Assembly: GCF_036248255.1 (NCBI RefSeq)
Contig: NZ_CP109178.1
Coordinates: 4,030,001 to 4,094,000, forward strand
Direction: 5' to 3'
Origin: Streptomyces sp. NBC_01717
GTDB taxonomy: Bacteria; Actinomycetota; Actinomycetes; Streptomycetales; Streptomycetaceae
DNA length: 64,000 nucleotides
Under the pieces are notes generated by a model. The model was given only the letters and a program-made list of their open reading frames with translations. It did not search any database and was not told the DNA's origin. Positions 30,840-47,619 of the stretch are shown piece by piece. Made by a program: the position numbers and the translations under genes. Position 1 is the stretch's first letter, and each line of letters opens with the position of its first letter.

Positions 30840-31298
30840 ATGGATACGATCATGAAGCGGTCCTGGACGCTGCGCCCGGCGGAACCGACGGACCTCGAGG
30901 CCATGACCGAACTCCGGGCCCTCGTCATGCGCCCGGATCTGGAACGCCTCGGCCGGTACGACGAACATCGCGTACGTCAACGGCTGCGGGACATCTTCGC
31001 GCCCGAGCACACCTCGGTCGTCCTCGCGGACGGCGAGTTCGCCGGCTGCGTCACCATGCGTCCGGTCGAGAACGGCTGGTGGGTGGAGAACTTCTACCTG
31101 TCCCCCGCTCTCCACGGCCAGGGGATCGGCTCGGCCGTCCTGCGGACTCTGCTGGAGCGCGCCGACGCGGACGGGGCGGACGTCCGGCTCGATGTCCTGC
31201 AGGGCAGCGCGGCCCGTCGGCTGTACGAACGTCACGGGTTCACGCTGGAGCACGAGGACCCGATCGATGTCTATCTGGTGCGCCGCTCCGGCGTGTAG
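30840..31298 (+). CDS. GNAT family N-acetyltransferase
   Basis: The 152-residue protein has the GNAT fold: an N-terminal LRPAEPTDLEAMTELR, a central strand VENFYLSPALHGQGIGSAVL with the acetyl-CoA pyrophosphate loop (GQGIGS), and the C-terminal LDVLQGSAARRLYERHGF. The substrate cannot be inferred. ATG 30840 is chosen because the homologous region begins there. No ribosome site is present and an AATACT hexamer lies 6 nt upstream, so the mRNA may be leaderless; ATG 30852 is an alternative. It sits with the next gene between the S10 and str blocks. Confidence 0.8.
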   Translation: MDTIMKRSWTLRPAEPTDLEAMTELRALVMRPDLERLGRYDEHRVRQRLRDIFAPEHTSVVLADGEFAGCVTMRPVENGWWVENFYLSPALHGQGIGSAVLRTLLERADADGADVRLDVLQGSAARRLYERHGFTLEHEDPIDVYLVRRSGV

Positions 31299-31390
31299 CC
31301 GCGACACGCACAGTCAGCGCACCGATCGCCGTCTAATCTGCCGCGGGAAGCGGCACGCGACCCGCCGCTCGGACAGGGTGAGCGGACGGA

Positions 31391-33460
31391 GTGCGGCTCG
31401 TGACGGATCGATCCGGCCCTGCGTGCAGTGGCGGGGTACGGCGGCGCAGCGTCGTCCGAGCCGCCGCCGCGGCCGCCCTGATGGGCGTCGGCGCCTGCTC
31501 CGTACCGGCTCCGCGGCGCGGTGGCCCCATGGCGGACCCGGCCCCCGGCCTCCCGGTCGCCGACGCCGGGCCGGCCCTGATGATGCAGGTTCTCGCCCAC
31601 CCGGACGACGACCTGTACTTCATGAACCCGGACACCCAGCAGGCCCTGGCGGCCGGGACACCGCTGGTCTGTGTGTACCTCACCGCCGGTGAGGTCCTCG
31701 GTCTCAACAGGATCCCCGGCCGGGCACGGCCCGCCCCCGACCGGGCCGCCTACTCCTCGGCCCGGCACCAGGGGCTGCGCCAGACCTACGCCGCCCAGCT
31801 CGGGCTGCCGATGTTCACCCGCTGGCACAAGTCCGTCCTCGATCTGGCCGGCGGACACCGGGCGGAGATCAACACCCTGCTGGGCGGCGGCCGGCGGGTC
31901 GAGCTGATCTTCCTCAATACGGCGATGCAGATCGGCCACGGCCGGCTCGGGCTGCCCAGCCTCTGGCACGACCGGGCGCTGAACCTGCGCACCGTCGTCG
32001 CCGCCGGCTCACCGCTGGAGCGGGTGGGTGCGTACACGTACGACGGGCTGATCGATGTCCTCGTCGGGCTGCTCGACCGGTACCGGCCGACCGTCGTCCA
32101 CACGCTCGACCCCGACCCGGACATCCAGCACAGCACCGAGGCCGTCCGTCGGCAGGACATCGAGCAGCCCGGCTACTCCGACCATGCCGACCACACCGCG
32201 ACCGCCTCGTTCGCCTGGGCGGCGCTGATCCGGTGGGTGGCCCGCGCGACCCAGGACGGCGGGGGCGTGCCGCGGTTCGTCACCACCGCGTTCCGCGGCT
32301 ACTACAACCGGCACTGGCCGAAGAACCTGCCGGGCGGGGTGCTGAAGGAGAAGGCCGCGCACCTGGTTCCGTACGGCGGCGAGGCCGACTGGCGGTGCGG
32401 GAACCGGGCGGGCTGCGGCGACTACAACGTCGGCGGCGACCGGCCCCTGACCAACAGGAAGGGCTGGGTCCGCTCCACCCGGTACCGCTACCCCGGCCCC
32501 CGCCCCACGGTCGCCGCCGAACCGGACGGGCGGCTCGCCGTCTACGGGGTGCTTGGGCTGCGGGTGGTGCGGTGGCGCGAGAGTGCGCCCGGCAGCGGGG
32601 TCTGGGACGGACCGGACGATCTCGGCGGCGGGCCTTTCGCACCGGTACTGGGCCGAGCCGTGACGGCGGACGGCAGGCTGTTCCTGTTCGGGCTGCGCTT
32701 CGCGGCGCTCGGCGGACACGGGGCGCAGAACGAACGGGACATCGTGCTCCTGGAGCAGAGCTCCCGGGACGGCACCTTCCGTGCCTGGCGCGGACTGGGC
32801 AACCCGGAACCGGCCCCGGACCGGGGTCGCCGGATCGGCGTCCCGGTGGCGGCGACCGCACCCGACGGCCTGGTCCATCTCTTCGTACGGAACGCGGACA
32901 AGGGCGTGAGCACCCGGGTGCGTGCCACGTCCGGCCGGTGGGGCGAGTGGACGGACCTGGGCGGCGGCGAGGTCCAGGACGGGCTGAGCGCCGTGGTGGA
33001 CGGGCACGGCCTGGTCCATGTGTACGGCGCCGGTCATCACGCGGTGCACCACTGGGCGCAGGAGACAGCCGGGGCGCGGCTGACCGCCCGACGGGAGATC
33101 CACGGGGCGCCGGTGCCGGGTGACGGGCCCGCCGCCCGGATCACCACGGACGGTTCCGTCGAACTGCTGTACCGGGCTGCGGCGCGGGCCCGGCTGACGG
33201 CCGTCACCGGGGGGACGGCCGTGGGGCGGACGGACTTCGACGGATACGGGCCGGTGAGCGTCGCCGACTCGCCGCTCGGGCCGGTGCTGCTGGGCCGCAC
33301 CGAGGAGGGCCGGCTCCAGCTGCGTACCGGCGAACGACTGTCCGTACGGATGCAGGGGCCGGTGGCGCTCGACGGTCCCGCGCTGTACGTCACGGGCCTG
33401 GGGCGCCCGGCGGTGGTCGGCCTGGGACCGGACGCCGTCCCGTGGCTCTGGCGGCCGTGA
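31391..33460 (+). CDS. Secreted lipoprotein-like PIG-L family deacetylase with C-terminal repeat domain
   Basis: The 689-residue protein has an N-terminal export signal with a twin-arginine-like RRRSVVRAA and a possible lipobox ending at Cys36 (VGAC). The PIG-L/LmbE deacetylase domain (about 60-330) has the zinc motif AHPDDD (His70, Asp72, Asp73) and later SDHADHTA. The remainder (about 370-689) has repeating Asp-Gly and Trp-rich strands (for example LVHLFVRNADKGVSTR, LVHVYGAGHHAVHHW), like a propeller or tectonin-like carbohydrate-binding fold. It probably removes acetyl groups from an extracellular amino sugar; the substrate is unknown. GTG 31391 is preceded by GCGGACGGA. Confidence 0.8.
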   Translation: MRLVTDRSGPACSGGVRRRSVVRAAAAAALMGVGACSVPAPRRGGPMADPAPGLPVADAGPALMMQVLAHPDDDLYFMNPDTQQALAAGTPLVCVYLTAGEVLGLNRIPGRARPAPDRAAYSSARHQGLRQTYAAQLGLPMFTRWHKSVLDLAGGHRAEINTLLGGGRRVELIFLNTAMQIGHGRLGLPSLWHDRALNLRTVVAAGSPLERVGAYTYDGLIDVLVGLLDRYRPTVVHTLDPDPDIQHSTEAVRRQDIEQPGYSDHADHTATASFAWAALIRWVARATQDGGGVPRFVTTAFRGYYNRHWPKNLPGGVLKEKAAHLVPYGGEADWRCGNRAGCGDYNVGGDRPLTNRKGWVRSTRYRYPGPRPTVAAEPDGRLAVYGVLGLRVVRWRESAPGSGVWDGPDDLGGGPFAPVLGRAVTADGRLFLFGLRFAALGGHGAQNERDIVLLEQSSRDGTFRAWRGLGNPEPAPDRGRRIGVPVAATAPDGLVHLFVRNADKGVSTRVRATSGRWGEWTDLGGGEVQDGLSAVVDGHGLVHVYGAGHHAVHHWAQETAGARLTARREIHGAPVPGDGPAARITTDGSVELLYRAAARARLTAVTGGTAVGRTDFDGYGPVSVADSPLGPVLLGRTEEGRLQLRTGERLSVRMQGPVALDGPALYVTGLGRPAVVGLGPDAVPWLWRP

Positions 33461-33482
33461 CCGCGCGCACCGGGGAATGCCG

Positions 33483-33526
33483 AAGGGCCCCGGTCCACCG
33501 CTTGCGCGGCGGGCCGGGGCCCTCCT
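33483..33526. terminator. Convergent terminator between the PIG-L gene and tuf
   Basis: Outer arms AGGGCCCCGG (33484-33493) and CCGGGGCCCT (33514-33523) pair perfectly and enclose a further CGC/GCG stem. It lies 23 nt past the PIG-L stop and 44 nt past the tuf stop, and the flanking GAA/CCTT gives short A/U runs in both directions. Confidence 0.85.
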
Positions 33527-33567
33527 TGGTGCTCTGTGCGGAGCAACCAGGTCAGACAGTCAGGTAA

Positions 33568-34761
<1,194 letters not shown>

Positions 34762-34837
34762 TGGGTCCTCCTGTGGAGTGGTTCTGTACGCCTTGCTTCA
34801 TCGGCGCCAGGTGATCTTTGCTGGGATGCCGGGGCCC

Positions 34838-34879
34838 GGGGCATTCACCACATTGCTTGCGCTCTGCGACGAATGCCCC
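34838..34879 (-). other. Hairpin in the fusA-tuf spacer
   Basis: Arms GGGGCATTC and GAATGCCCC (9 bp, perfect) enclose 24 nt, starting 42 nt past the fusA stop. In streptomycetes the main tuf gene is known to have an additional promoter in this spacer. The hairpin could separate the fusA and tuf messages or act in the tuf leader. Confidence 0.6.
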
Positions 34880-34921
34880 ACCAGGCTCCGGTGACAAGCC
34901 TAAAGCGTGAGCTCGGGAGAG

Positions 34922-37051
<2,130 letters not shown>

Positions 37052-37089
37052 AAGGCTCAATCTTCTCTCGGTCTCGATGTGGGTAGCGA

Positions 37090-37560
37090 CTACCAGCGGT
37101 AGTGCGCGAAGGCCTTGTTGGACTCGGCCATCTTGTGGGTGTCCTCGCGCTTCTTGACGGCAGCGCCAAGACCGTTGGAGGCGTCGAGCAGCTCGTTCAT
37201 GAGGCGCTCGGTCATCGTCTTCTCGCGGCGGGCGCGGGAGTAACCCACGACCCAGCGAAGCGCGAGGGTGGCGGCGCGACCGGGCTTGACCTCGATCGGC
37301 ACCTGGTAGGTGGCGCCACCGACACGGCGGGACTTGACCTCGAGCGAGGGCTTGACGTTCTCAAGCGCGCGCTTCAGCGTGATGACCGGGTCGTTGCCGG
37401 TCTTCTCGCGGAGGCCTTCCATGGCGCCGTACACGATCCGCTCGGCAGTGGAACGCTTGCCGTTGAGCAGGATCTTGTTGATCAGCGAGGTGACAAGAGG
37501 AGAACCGTAGACCGGGTCGATGATGACCGGGCGCTTCGGGGCGGGGCCCTTACGAGGCAT
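37090..37560 (-). CDS. rpsG: 30S ribosomal protein S7
   Basis: This 156-residue head-assembly protein begins [20 protein letters not shown] and has [42 protein letters not shown] and the C-terminal AFAHYRW. It follows rpsL by 2 nt. Confidence 0.98.
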   Translation of the reverse strand: MPRKGPAPKRPVIIDPVYGSPLVTSLINKILLNGKRSTAERIVYGAMEGLREKTGNDPVITLKRALENVKPSLEVKSRRVGGATYQVPIEVKPGRAATLALRWVVGYSRARREKTMTERLMNELLDASNGLGAAVKKREDTHKMAESNKAFAHYRW

Positions 37561-37562
37561 TC

Positions 37563-37934
37563 TTACTTCTCCTTCTTGGCGCCGTAGCGGCTGCGGGCCT
37601 GCTTGCGGTTCTTGACACCCTGGGTGTCAAGGGAGCCGCGGATGATCTTGTAACGAACACCCGGCAGGTCCTTCACACGGCCACCACGCACGAGCACGAT
37701 GGAGTGCTCCTGCAGGTTGTGTCCCTCACCCGGGATGTAGGCCGTGACCTCGATGCCGGAGGTCAGACGCACACGCGCGACCTTACGGAGTGCCGAGTTC
37801 GGCTTCTTCGGGGTGGTCGTGAACACACGCGTGCAGACGCCGCGGCGCTGGGGCGAACCCTCGAGCGCGGGCGTCTTGTTCTTCTCGACCTTGTCCTGCC
37901 GGCCCTTCCGGACCAGCTGCTGGATCGTAGGCAC
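37563..37934 (-). CDS. rpsL: 30S ribosomal protein S12
   Basis: The 123-residue decoding-centre protein starts at GTG 37934 with CCGGAGAAG upstream. It reads [12 protein letters not shown], then [19 protein letters not shown] and [20 protein letters not shown]. Lys43 and Lys88, whose changes give streptomycin resistance in streptomycetes, are both wild type. It is the first gene of the str operon, with promoter and leader at 37984-38156. Confidence 0.98.
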   Translation of the reverse strand: MPTIQQLVRKGRQDKVEKNKTPALEGSPQRRGVCTRVFTTTPKKPNSALRKVARVRLTSGIEVTAYIPGEGHNLQEHSIVLVRGGRVKDLPGVRYKIIRGSLDTQGVKNRKQARSRYGAKKEK

Positions 37935-37983
37935 TACTTCTCCGGTTTCTGTGTGCCGTTCGTGAAACTAACCTGGAACGTCG

Positions 37984-38038
37984 CCGACCCACGCGGTCGG
38001 GTGTGTCGAATGCTGCAGGCTTCTGCCCTAGGGCAGAA
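37984..38038 (-). promoter_or_regulatory. str-operon leader element shared with the rpsJ leader
   Basis: In transcription order there is a perfect 20-nt palindrome CTTCTGCCCTAGGGCAGAAG (38038-38019), then CGACACACCCGACCGCGTGG plus GTCGG, whose CCGACC/GGTCGG arms form a stem with a GCGTG loop. It ends 50 nt before the rpsL start, inside a leader of about 185 nt. The arrangement mirrors the rpsJ leader. Confidence 0.65.
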
Positions 38039-38127
38039 GGGGCGCAGATTGCGGTGGCCAAAGACAAGCTCGCCATGCGGTTGAGGACACGCACACGAGC
38101 CCAGGCACACCCCAGGCACAAGGTCTG

Positions 38128-38156
38128 AGCGTACCTACCTCACGGACTCCGGTCAA
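38128..38156 (-). promoter_or_regulatory. Promoter of the rpsL-rpsG-fusA-tuf operon
   Basis: On the minus strand TTGACC (38156-38151), a 17-bp spacer and TACGCT (38133-38128) make a near-consensus vegetative (sigma HrdB-type) promoter. Transcription should start near 38120. Confidence 0.8.
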
Positions 38157-38232
38157 AACAAATGCTGTCCACGACGACGCGCTGCGCGTGACATTCCCGA
38201 CAGTACCGCTGTTCCGGCACCGAAGGGCAACG

Positions 38233-38277
38233 CCGCAGGGCGGCCACCCCGTACGAAACGGAGTGACCGCCCTGCGG
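38233..38277 (-). terminator. Terminator of rpoB-rpoC
   Basis: An 11-bp perfect outer stem (CCGCAGGGCGG and complement), extended inward by CCAC/GTGA-type pairing, with its base 14 nt past the rpoC stop. No U-tract. Confidence 0.85.
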
Positions 38278-38291
38278 ACGGGACATGCGCC

Positions 38292-42191
<3,900 letters not shown>

Positions 42192-42254
42192 TTGTCGTCA
42201 ATCCCTCTTTCGGGGTCGAGTCTCAATCAATGGTCTGAACGGGTCCGGGGCAGG

Positions 42255-42282
42255 GCCGGGGCCTCATGAGCGAGGCCCCGGC
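42255..42282 (-). other. Hairpin between rpoB and rpoC
   Basis: A perfect 11-bp stem (GCCGGGGCCTC and complement; one more G-C pair outside) with a 6-nt loop, starting 8 nt past the rpoB stop. It looks like a terminator but lies between two genes needed in equal amounts, so attenuation or mRNA processing is more likely. Confidence 0.75.
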
Positions 42283-42290
42283 CAGACCCG

Positions 42291-45200
42291 TCAGACCTCT
42301 TCGACGCTGCTCGGCTCGCGCCGGGACAGGTCGATACCGAGCTCCTCCGCCGCGCGGAAGACGTCCTCGTCCGTGTCACGCATCTCGATGGACATGCCGT
42401 CCGAGGAGAGCACCTCCACGTTGAGGCAGAGCGACTGCATTTCCTTGATGAGCACCTTGAAGGACTCGGGGATGCCCGGCTCGGGGATGTTCTCGCCCTT
42501 GACGATGGCCTCGTAGACCTTCACGCGGCCGGTCACGTCGTCGGACTTGATCGTCAGCAGCTCCTGGAGGGCGTAAGCGGCGCCATATGCCTCCAGCGCC
42601 CACACCTCCATCTCACCGAAGCGCTGTCCACCGAACTGAGCCTTACCACCCAGCGGCTGCTGGGTGATCATGGAGTACGGGCCCGTCGACCGAGCGTGCA
42701 GCTTGTCGTCGACGAGGTGGTGGAGCTTGAGGATGTACATGTACCCGACCGAAACCGGGTCCGGGAACGGCTCGCCGGAGCGGCCGTCGAACAGCTGGGC
42801 CTTGCCGGAGGGCTGCACCAGGCGGTCGCCGTCGCGGTTCGGGATCGTGGCCTCGAAGAGACCGGAGATCTCGTCCTCGCGCGCACCGTCGAAGACGGGC
42901 GTGGCGACGTTGGTGCCGGGGGCGACCTGGTCGGCGCCGATGGCCTGCAGGCGCTTGGCCCACTCGTCACCGAGGCCGGAGACGTCCCAGCCACGGCTGG
43001 CGAGCCAGCCGAGGTGGATCTCCAGGACCTGTCCCGGGTTCATTCGGGACGGGACACCCAGCGGGTTGAGGATGATGTCGACCGGGGTGCCGTCCTCCAG
43101 GAACGGCATGTCCTCGATCGGGAGGATCTTCGAGATGACGCCCTTGTTGCCGTGACGGCCGGCGAGCTTGTCACCATCGGTGATCTTGCGCTTCTGCGCG
43201 ACGTAGACGCGGACCAGCTGGTTCACGCCCGGCGGCAGCTCGTCGCCCTCTTCGCGGTCGAAGACGCGGACGCCGATGACCTTGCCGATCTCGCCGTGCG
43301 GGACCTTCAGCGAGGTGTCGCGCACCTCGCGCGCCTTCTCACCGAAGATCGCGCGGAGCAGGCGCTCCTCGGGGGTCAGCTCGGTCTCACCCTTGGGCGT
43401 GACCTTGCCGACGAGGATGTCACCGGCGACGACCTCGGCACCGATACGGATGATGCCGCGCTCGTCGAGGTCGGCGAGGACCTCTTCGGAGACGTTCGGG
43501 ATGTCCCGGGTGATCTCCTCCGGGCCGAGCTTGGTGTCACGGGCGTCGACCTCGTGCTCCTCGATGTGGATCGAGGAGAGGACGTCGTCCTGCACGAGGC
43601 GCTGCGACAGGATGATCGCGTCCTCGTAGTTGTGACCCTCCCACGGCATGAACGCCACGAGCAGGTTCTTGCCGAGCGCCATCTCACCGTTCTCGGTGGC
43701 CGGCCCGTCGGCGAGGACCTGGCCCTCGATGACCCGGTCGCCCTCGGAGACGACGACCTTCTGGTTGACCGAGGTGCCCTGGTTGGAGCGCGAGAACTTG
43801 GCGATGCGGTACGTGGTGTACGTGCCGTCGTCGTTGGTGACGGTGATGTAGTCCGCGGAGACCTCCTGGACGACACCGTCCTTCTCGGCCTTCAGGACGT
43901 CACCGGCGTCGGTGGCGCAGCGGTACTCCATGCCCGTACCGACGAGCGGGGCCTCCGACTTGATCAGCGGCACCGCCTGACGCATCATGTTCGCGCCCAT
44001 GAGGGCACGGTTGGCGTCGTCGTGCTCCAGGAAGGGGATCATCGCGGTCGCGACGGACACCATCTGGCGCGGCGAGACGTCCATGTAGTCGACGTCGTCG
44101 CCCGGGATGTAGTCGACCTCTCCGCCACGACGGCGGACCAGGACGCGGGGCTCGGTGAACCGCATGTCCTCGGAGAGCGTCGCGTTCGCCTGGGCGATCA
44201 CGAAGCGGTCTTCCTCGTCGGCGGTGATGTAGTCGACCTCGTCGGTGACCTGGCCGTCGACGACCTTGCGGTACGGCGTCTCGATGAAGCCGAACGCGTT
44301 GACACGTCCGTACGAGGCGAGCGAACCGATCAGACCGATGTTCGGGCCCTCAGGGGTCTCGATCGGGCACATGCGTCCGTAGTGGGACGGGTGCACGTCA
44401 CGGACCTCGAAGCCGGCCCGCTCACGGGAGAGACCACCCGGGCCAAGAGCCGACAGACGGCGCTTGTGGGTGAGACCCGACAGCGGGTTGTTCTGGTCCA
44501 TGAACTGCGACAGCTGGCTGGTGCCGAAGAACTCCTTGATGGAGGCGACGACCGGCCGGATGTTGATCAGGGTCTGCGGCGTGATCGCCTCGACGTCCTG
44601 AGTCGTCATGCGCTCACGCACGACGCGCTCCATACGGGCCAGACCCGTACGGACCTGGTTCTGGATGAGCTCGCCGACGTTACGCAGACGACGGTTGCCG
44701 AAGTGGTCGATGTCGTCGGTCTCGACGACGATCGAACGACCGGACTCACCGACCGTCTCGGTCTCCCCGGCGTGCAGCTTGACCAGATACTTGATGGTCG
44801 CGATGACGTCGTCGGAGGTGAGCACACCGGCGTCCAGCGGCTCTTCGGCGCCGAGCTTCTTGTTCACCTTGTAGCGGCCGACCTTCGCGAGGTCGTAGCG
44901 CTTCGGGTTGAAGTAGAGGTTCTCGAGCAGCGTCTGAGCAGCCTCGCGGGTGGGCGGCTCGCCCGGGCGGAGCTTGCGGTAGATGTCGAGCAGCGCGTCG
45001 TCCTGGCCCTGGGTGTGGTCCTTCTCCAGGGTGGCGCGCATGGACTCGTACTCGCCGAACTCCTCGAGGATCTGCTCGGTGGTCCAACCGAGAGCCTTCA
45101 GGAGAACGGTCACGGACTGCTTGCGCTTGCGGTCGATACGGACACCGACCATGTCGCGCTTGTCGATCTCCATCTCCAGCCAGGCACCCCGGGACGGGAT

Positions 45201-45776
45201 GATCTTGGCGGAGAAGATGTCCTTGTCGGACGTCTTGTCGATCGAGGAGTCGAAGTAGACACCCGGCGAGCGCACGAGCTGCGACACGACGACACGCTCG
45301 GTGCCGTTGATGACGAAGGTGCCCTTGTTGGTCATGAGCGGGAAGTCGCCCATGAAGACCGTCTGGGACTTGATCTCGCCGGTCTCGTTGTTGGTGAACT
45401 CGGCCGTGACGAAGAGCGGGGCGGCGAACGTGAAGTCGCGCTCCTTGCACTCGTCGATCGAGTTCTTCGGGGGCTCGAAGCGGTGGTCGCGGAACGTAAG
45501 CGACATCGACCCGGAGAAGTCCTCAATCGGTGAAATCTCCTCGAAGATCTCCTCCAGGCCGGACTTGGTGGGGACGTCTTGTCCACTGTCCAGAGCAGCC
45601 TCGACGCGAGCCTTCCAGGCGGCATTGCCGAGGAGCCAGTCAAAGCTCTCGGTCTGCAGCGCGAGGAGGTTCGGAACCTCGAGGGGCTCCTTGATCTTTG
45701 CAAAAGAGATGCGCAGCGGGGCGGTGCTGGCACCGTTGTTCGTATTCGCGGTCGAGGCGTTGCGCGAGGCGGCCAA
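42291..45776 (-). CDS. rpoB: DNA-directed RNA polymerase subunit beta
   Basis: The subunit is 1161 residues long from the TTG at 45776, which GGAAGG precedes by about 10 nt and which matches the length of other streptomycete RpoB. An upstream in-frame GTG (45806) would add 10 unsupported residues. Landmarks are the rifampicin region [31 protein letters not shown], which is wild type at the usual resistance positions, [20 protein letters not shown] and the C-terminal [30 protein letters not shown]. It has its own promoter at 45940-45968. Confidence 0.97.
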   Translation of the reverse strand: MAASRNASTANTNNGASTAPLRISFAKIKEPLEVPNLLALQTESFDWLLGNAAWKARVEAALDSGQDVPTKSGLEEIFEEISPIEDFSGSMSLTFRDHRFEPPKNSIDECKERDFTFAAPLFVTAEFTNNETGEIKSQTVFMGDFPLMTNKGTFVINGTERVVVSQLVRSPGVYFDSSIDKTSDKDIFSAKIIPSRGAWLEMEIDKRDMVGVRIDRKRKQSVTVLLKALGWTTEQILEEFGEYESMRATLEKDHTQGQDDALLDIYRKLRPGEPPTREAAQTLLENLYFNPKRYDLAKVGRYKVNKKLGAEEPLDAGVLTSDDVIATIKYLVKLHAGETETVGESGRSIVVETDDIDHFGNRRLRNVGELIQNQVRTGLARMERVVRERMTTQDVEAITPQTLINIRPVVASIKEFFGTSQLSQFMDQNNPLSGLTHKRRLSALGPGGLSRERAGFEVRDVHPSHYGRMCPIETPEGPNIGLIGSLASYGRVNAFGFIETPYRKVVDGQVTDEVDYITADEEDRFVIAQANATLSEDMRFTEPRVLVRRRGGEVDYIPGDDVDYMDVSPRQMVSVATAMIPFLEHDDANRALMGANMMRQAVPLIKSEAPLVGTGMEYRCATDAGDVLKAEKDGVVQEVSADYITVTNDDGTYTTYRIAKFSRSNQGTSVNQKVVVSEGDRVIEGQVLADGPATENGEMALGKNLLVAFMPWEGHNYEDAIILSQRLVQDDVLSSIHIEEHEVDARDTKLGPEEITRDIPNVSEEVLADLDERGIIRIGAEVVAGDILVGKVTPKGETELTPEERLLRAIFGEKAREVRDTSLKVPHGEIGKVIGVRVFDREEGDELPPGVNQLVRVYVAQKRKITDGDKLAGRHGNKGVISKILPIEDMPFLEDGTPVDIILNPLGVPSRMNPGQVLEIHLGWLASRGWDVSGLGDEWAKRLQAIGADQVAPGTNVATPVFDGAREDEISGLFEATIPNRDGDRLVQPSGKAQLFDGRSGEPFPDPVSVGYMYILKLHHLVDDKLHARSTGPYSMITQQPLGGKAQFGGQRFGEMEVWALEAYGAAYALQELLTIKSDDVTGRVKVYEAIVKGENIPEPGIPESFKVLIKEMQSLCLNVEVLSSDGMSIEMRDTDEDVFRAAEELGIDLSRREPSSVEEV

Positions 45777-45939
45777 GAGGGGGTCCTTCCGAGGGCTCGG
45801 ACTCACTACGCGCGTACCGGTCCCAAGTTGGACACGGTGACGGAAATCCCAGGTCAGGGACGCTCAGTCATCGGTGTTCAAGCATCGGGTATGCCCCTGG
45901 TGACGGGCAGGAGGCAGCTAACAGGCAGCGCAAAGGGTC

Positions 45940-45968
45940 AGTGTAGCCAAACGGCACACTGATGTCCA
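45940..45968 (-). promoter_or_regulatory. rpoB promoter
   Basis: On the minus strand TGGACA (45968-45963), a 17-bp spacer and TACACT (45945-45940) make a near-consensus vegetative promoter. The start would be near 45933, leaving a leader of about 155 nt to the TTG. Confidence 0.8.
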
Positions 45969-46278
45969 GTCCGGGTTCTCAGAGACCCTCGAAGCTCGCA
46001 ACAGCTGTTCTCAACACCTATGAATCGCCCTCGCGCGGATGCGCTCTTCTTTACTGCCCTCTTCGCCCACGATCCATGCATCGGATCCGGATCGAGTGAC
46101 GACGCGTCCTGAGAATTGCGCGCCGCGTGCGGTTCGTCAAGGCCCCCCTGCCGGAGAGAGCCCTGAGACCCTCATCCGCCGCCCCTCGGCACCGGCCGCG
46201 AGCCCCCGTCGGAGGCGTACGGCGAAGATCACGATACTCGTCAACCACGGAAGAGCAAGGCGAGCGCCTCGGGTACCC

Positions 46279-46314
46279 CGAAGGGCGACCACCCGGATGG
46301 GTGATCGCCCTTCG
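46279..46314 (-). terminator. Terminator/attenuator between rplL and rpoB
   Basis: Arms CGAAGGGCGA and TCGCCCTTCG (10 bp) continue after a 2x2 mismatch with ACCC/GGGT and a GGAT loop, 59 nt past the rplL stop. In many bacteria partial termination here lowers rpoBC relative to rplJL. The rest of the 597-nt interval 45777-46373 contains the rpoB promoter and no gene I could support. Confidence 0.75.
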
Positions 46315-46373
46315 CGATGTGACGTCCGTGCCGTGCGGTACGGGTGTCCAGACGAGTCAGAGGACTCGCAGGG

Positions 46374-46757
46374 TCACTTGACCTCGACCGAGGCGCCGGC
46401 GCCCTTGAGGGACTCGGCAGCCTTCTCGGCGGCCTCCTTGGCGACCTTCTCGAGGACGGGCTTCGGGGCGCCGTCGACGAGGTCCTTGGCCTCCTTGAGA
46501 CCGAGCGAGGTCAGCTCACGCACGACCTTGATGACCTGGATCTTCTTCTCGCCGGCACCGGTGAGGATGACGTCGAACTCGTCCTGCTCCTCGACGGCCT
46601 CAGCGGCAGCAGCAGCGCCACCGCCGGCGGCAACGGCGACCGGAGCGGCAGCCTTGACGTCGAACTTCTCCTCGAACGCCTTGACGAACTCGGAGAGCTC
46701 GATGAGGGTCAGGGTCTCGAACTGCTCGAGCAGCTCGTCCTGGGACAGCTTCGCCAT
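46374..46757 (-). CDS. rplL: 50S ribosomal protein L7/L12
   Basis: This stalk protein recruits elongation factors. The 127-residue sequence has the N-terminal dimerisation helices ([30 protein letters not shown]), an Ala/Gly hinge ([22 protein letters not shown]) and the C-terminal [24 protein letters not shown]. It follows rplJ by 85 nt. Confidence 0.98.
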   Translation of the reverse strand: MAKLSQDELLEQFETLTLIELSEFVKAFEEKFDVKAAAPVAVAAGGGAAAAAEAVEEQDEFDVILTGAGEKKIQVIKVVRELTSLGLKEAKDLVDGAPKPVLEKVAKEAAEKAAESLKGAGASVEVK

Positions 46758-46842
46758 GATGGCGTCCTTCCACTAAGTCGGCAGGTGCCGGGTGTATATG
46801 AAGGCGGGCGTACGGGCCCGCTGCGAGCCGTGGAGCGGAGTG

Positions 46843-47403
46843 TTACTCCGCCACCTCGGCGTCGGCGGGAGCCGGCGTACCGGCACCGCCCTGCTCGACC
46901 TTGGCGCGAAGAGCGTCCGCGGTGCGGACGAACTCCGACAGCGGGGCCTGGAAAGTCGCCGCGGCCTTGGCCATCGACGCCTTGATTCCACCGGCCACCT
47001 TGGCGAGCAGAACCTCGCGGGACTCGAGGTCCGCGAGCTTCTTGATCTCATCGGCGGACAGCGCCTTACCGTCAAGGACACCGCCCTTGATGATGAGGTT
47101 GGGGTTGTCCTTGGCGAAGTCACGAAGACCCTTCGCCGACTCCACCGGGTCACCGGTGATGAAGGCAACCGCCGTCGGACCTGCGAACAGGTCGTCCAGC
47201 GTGTCGATCCCGGCCTCGTTGGCCGCAATCTTGGTCAGCGTGTTCTTCACCACGGCGTACTGGGCGTTCTCACCGAGCGAACGACGCAGCGTCTTGAGCT
47301 GCGCCACGGTGAGACCCCGGTACTCGGTCAGCACAGCGGCGTTCGAGCTGCGGAACTGGTCCGTCAGCTCGGCTACCGCGGCAGCCTTGTCGGGCCTTGC
47401 CAT
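46843..47403 (-). CDS. rplJ: 50S ribosomal protein L10
   Basis: L10 anchors the L7/L12 stalk. The 186-residue protein begins [20 protein letters not shown] and has [22 protein letters not shown] and [15 protein letters not shown] 47403 is preceded by AAGGAGG. A frame running to 47502 overlaps the leader RNA and is rejected. In bacteria L10 usually represses its own message through the leader. Confidence 0.97.
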   Translation of the reverse strand: MARPDKAAAVAELTDQFRSSNAAVLTEYRGLTVAQLKTLRRSLGENAQYAVVKNTLTKIAANEAGIDTLDDLFAGPTAVAFITGDPVESAKGLRDFAKDNPNLIIKGGVLDGKALSADEIKKLADLESREVLLAKVAGGIKASMAKAAATFQAPLSEFVRTADALRAKVEQGGAGTPAPADAEVAE

Positions 47404-47613
47404 GAGCGTCGGCCTCCTTCCGGGTGATGAGGACCGCTCAGAAGGGGCCGGGAAAGACGAAACGCCCCGGCACAAGTGCCAGGGCGCAGCTCGACCGGAC
47501 AAAAGTCCGGGAGCGTTCCACAGTCACCTGCGCAGGTCGTCCGCACTCAACGGATCCTTCGGTCACTGCCCCCTCTTACGAGAGCGCAGCAACGACCAGC
47601 GGTCTTTGGCTTC
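47404..47613 (-). ncRNA. rplJ-rplL mRNA leader (L10-leader type)
   Basis: The roughly 210-nt leader between the predicted promoter and rplJ contains a perfect hairpin 47510-47495 (CCGGAC/GTCCGG, AAAA loop in plus-strand reading) and a longer one 47486-47463 (CGCCC-x-GGCAC/GTGCC-x-GGGCG). Position and structure fit the L10-binding autoregulatory leader known in many bacteria. I assign it by location, not by a covariance search. Confidence 0.6.
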
Positions 47614-47619
47614 TGTAGG

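Noticed and set aside
42696..45533. A 945-codon open frame on the plus strand opposite rpoB
   Set aside because: Antisense shadow of rpoB with the same GC-driven composition.
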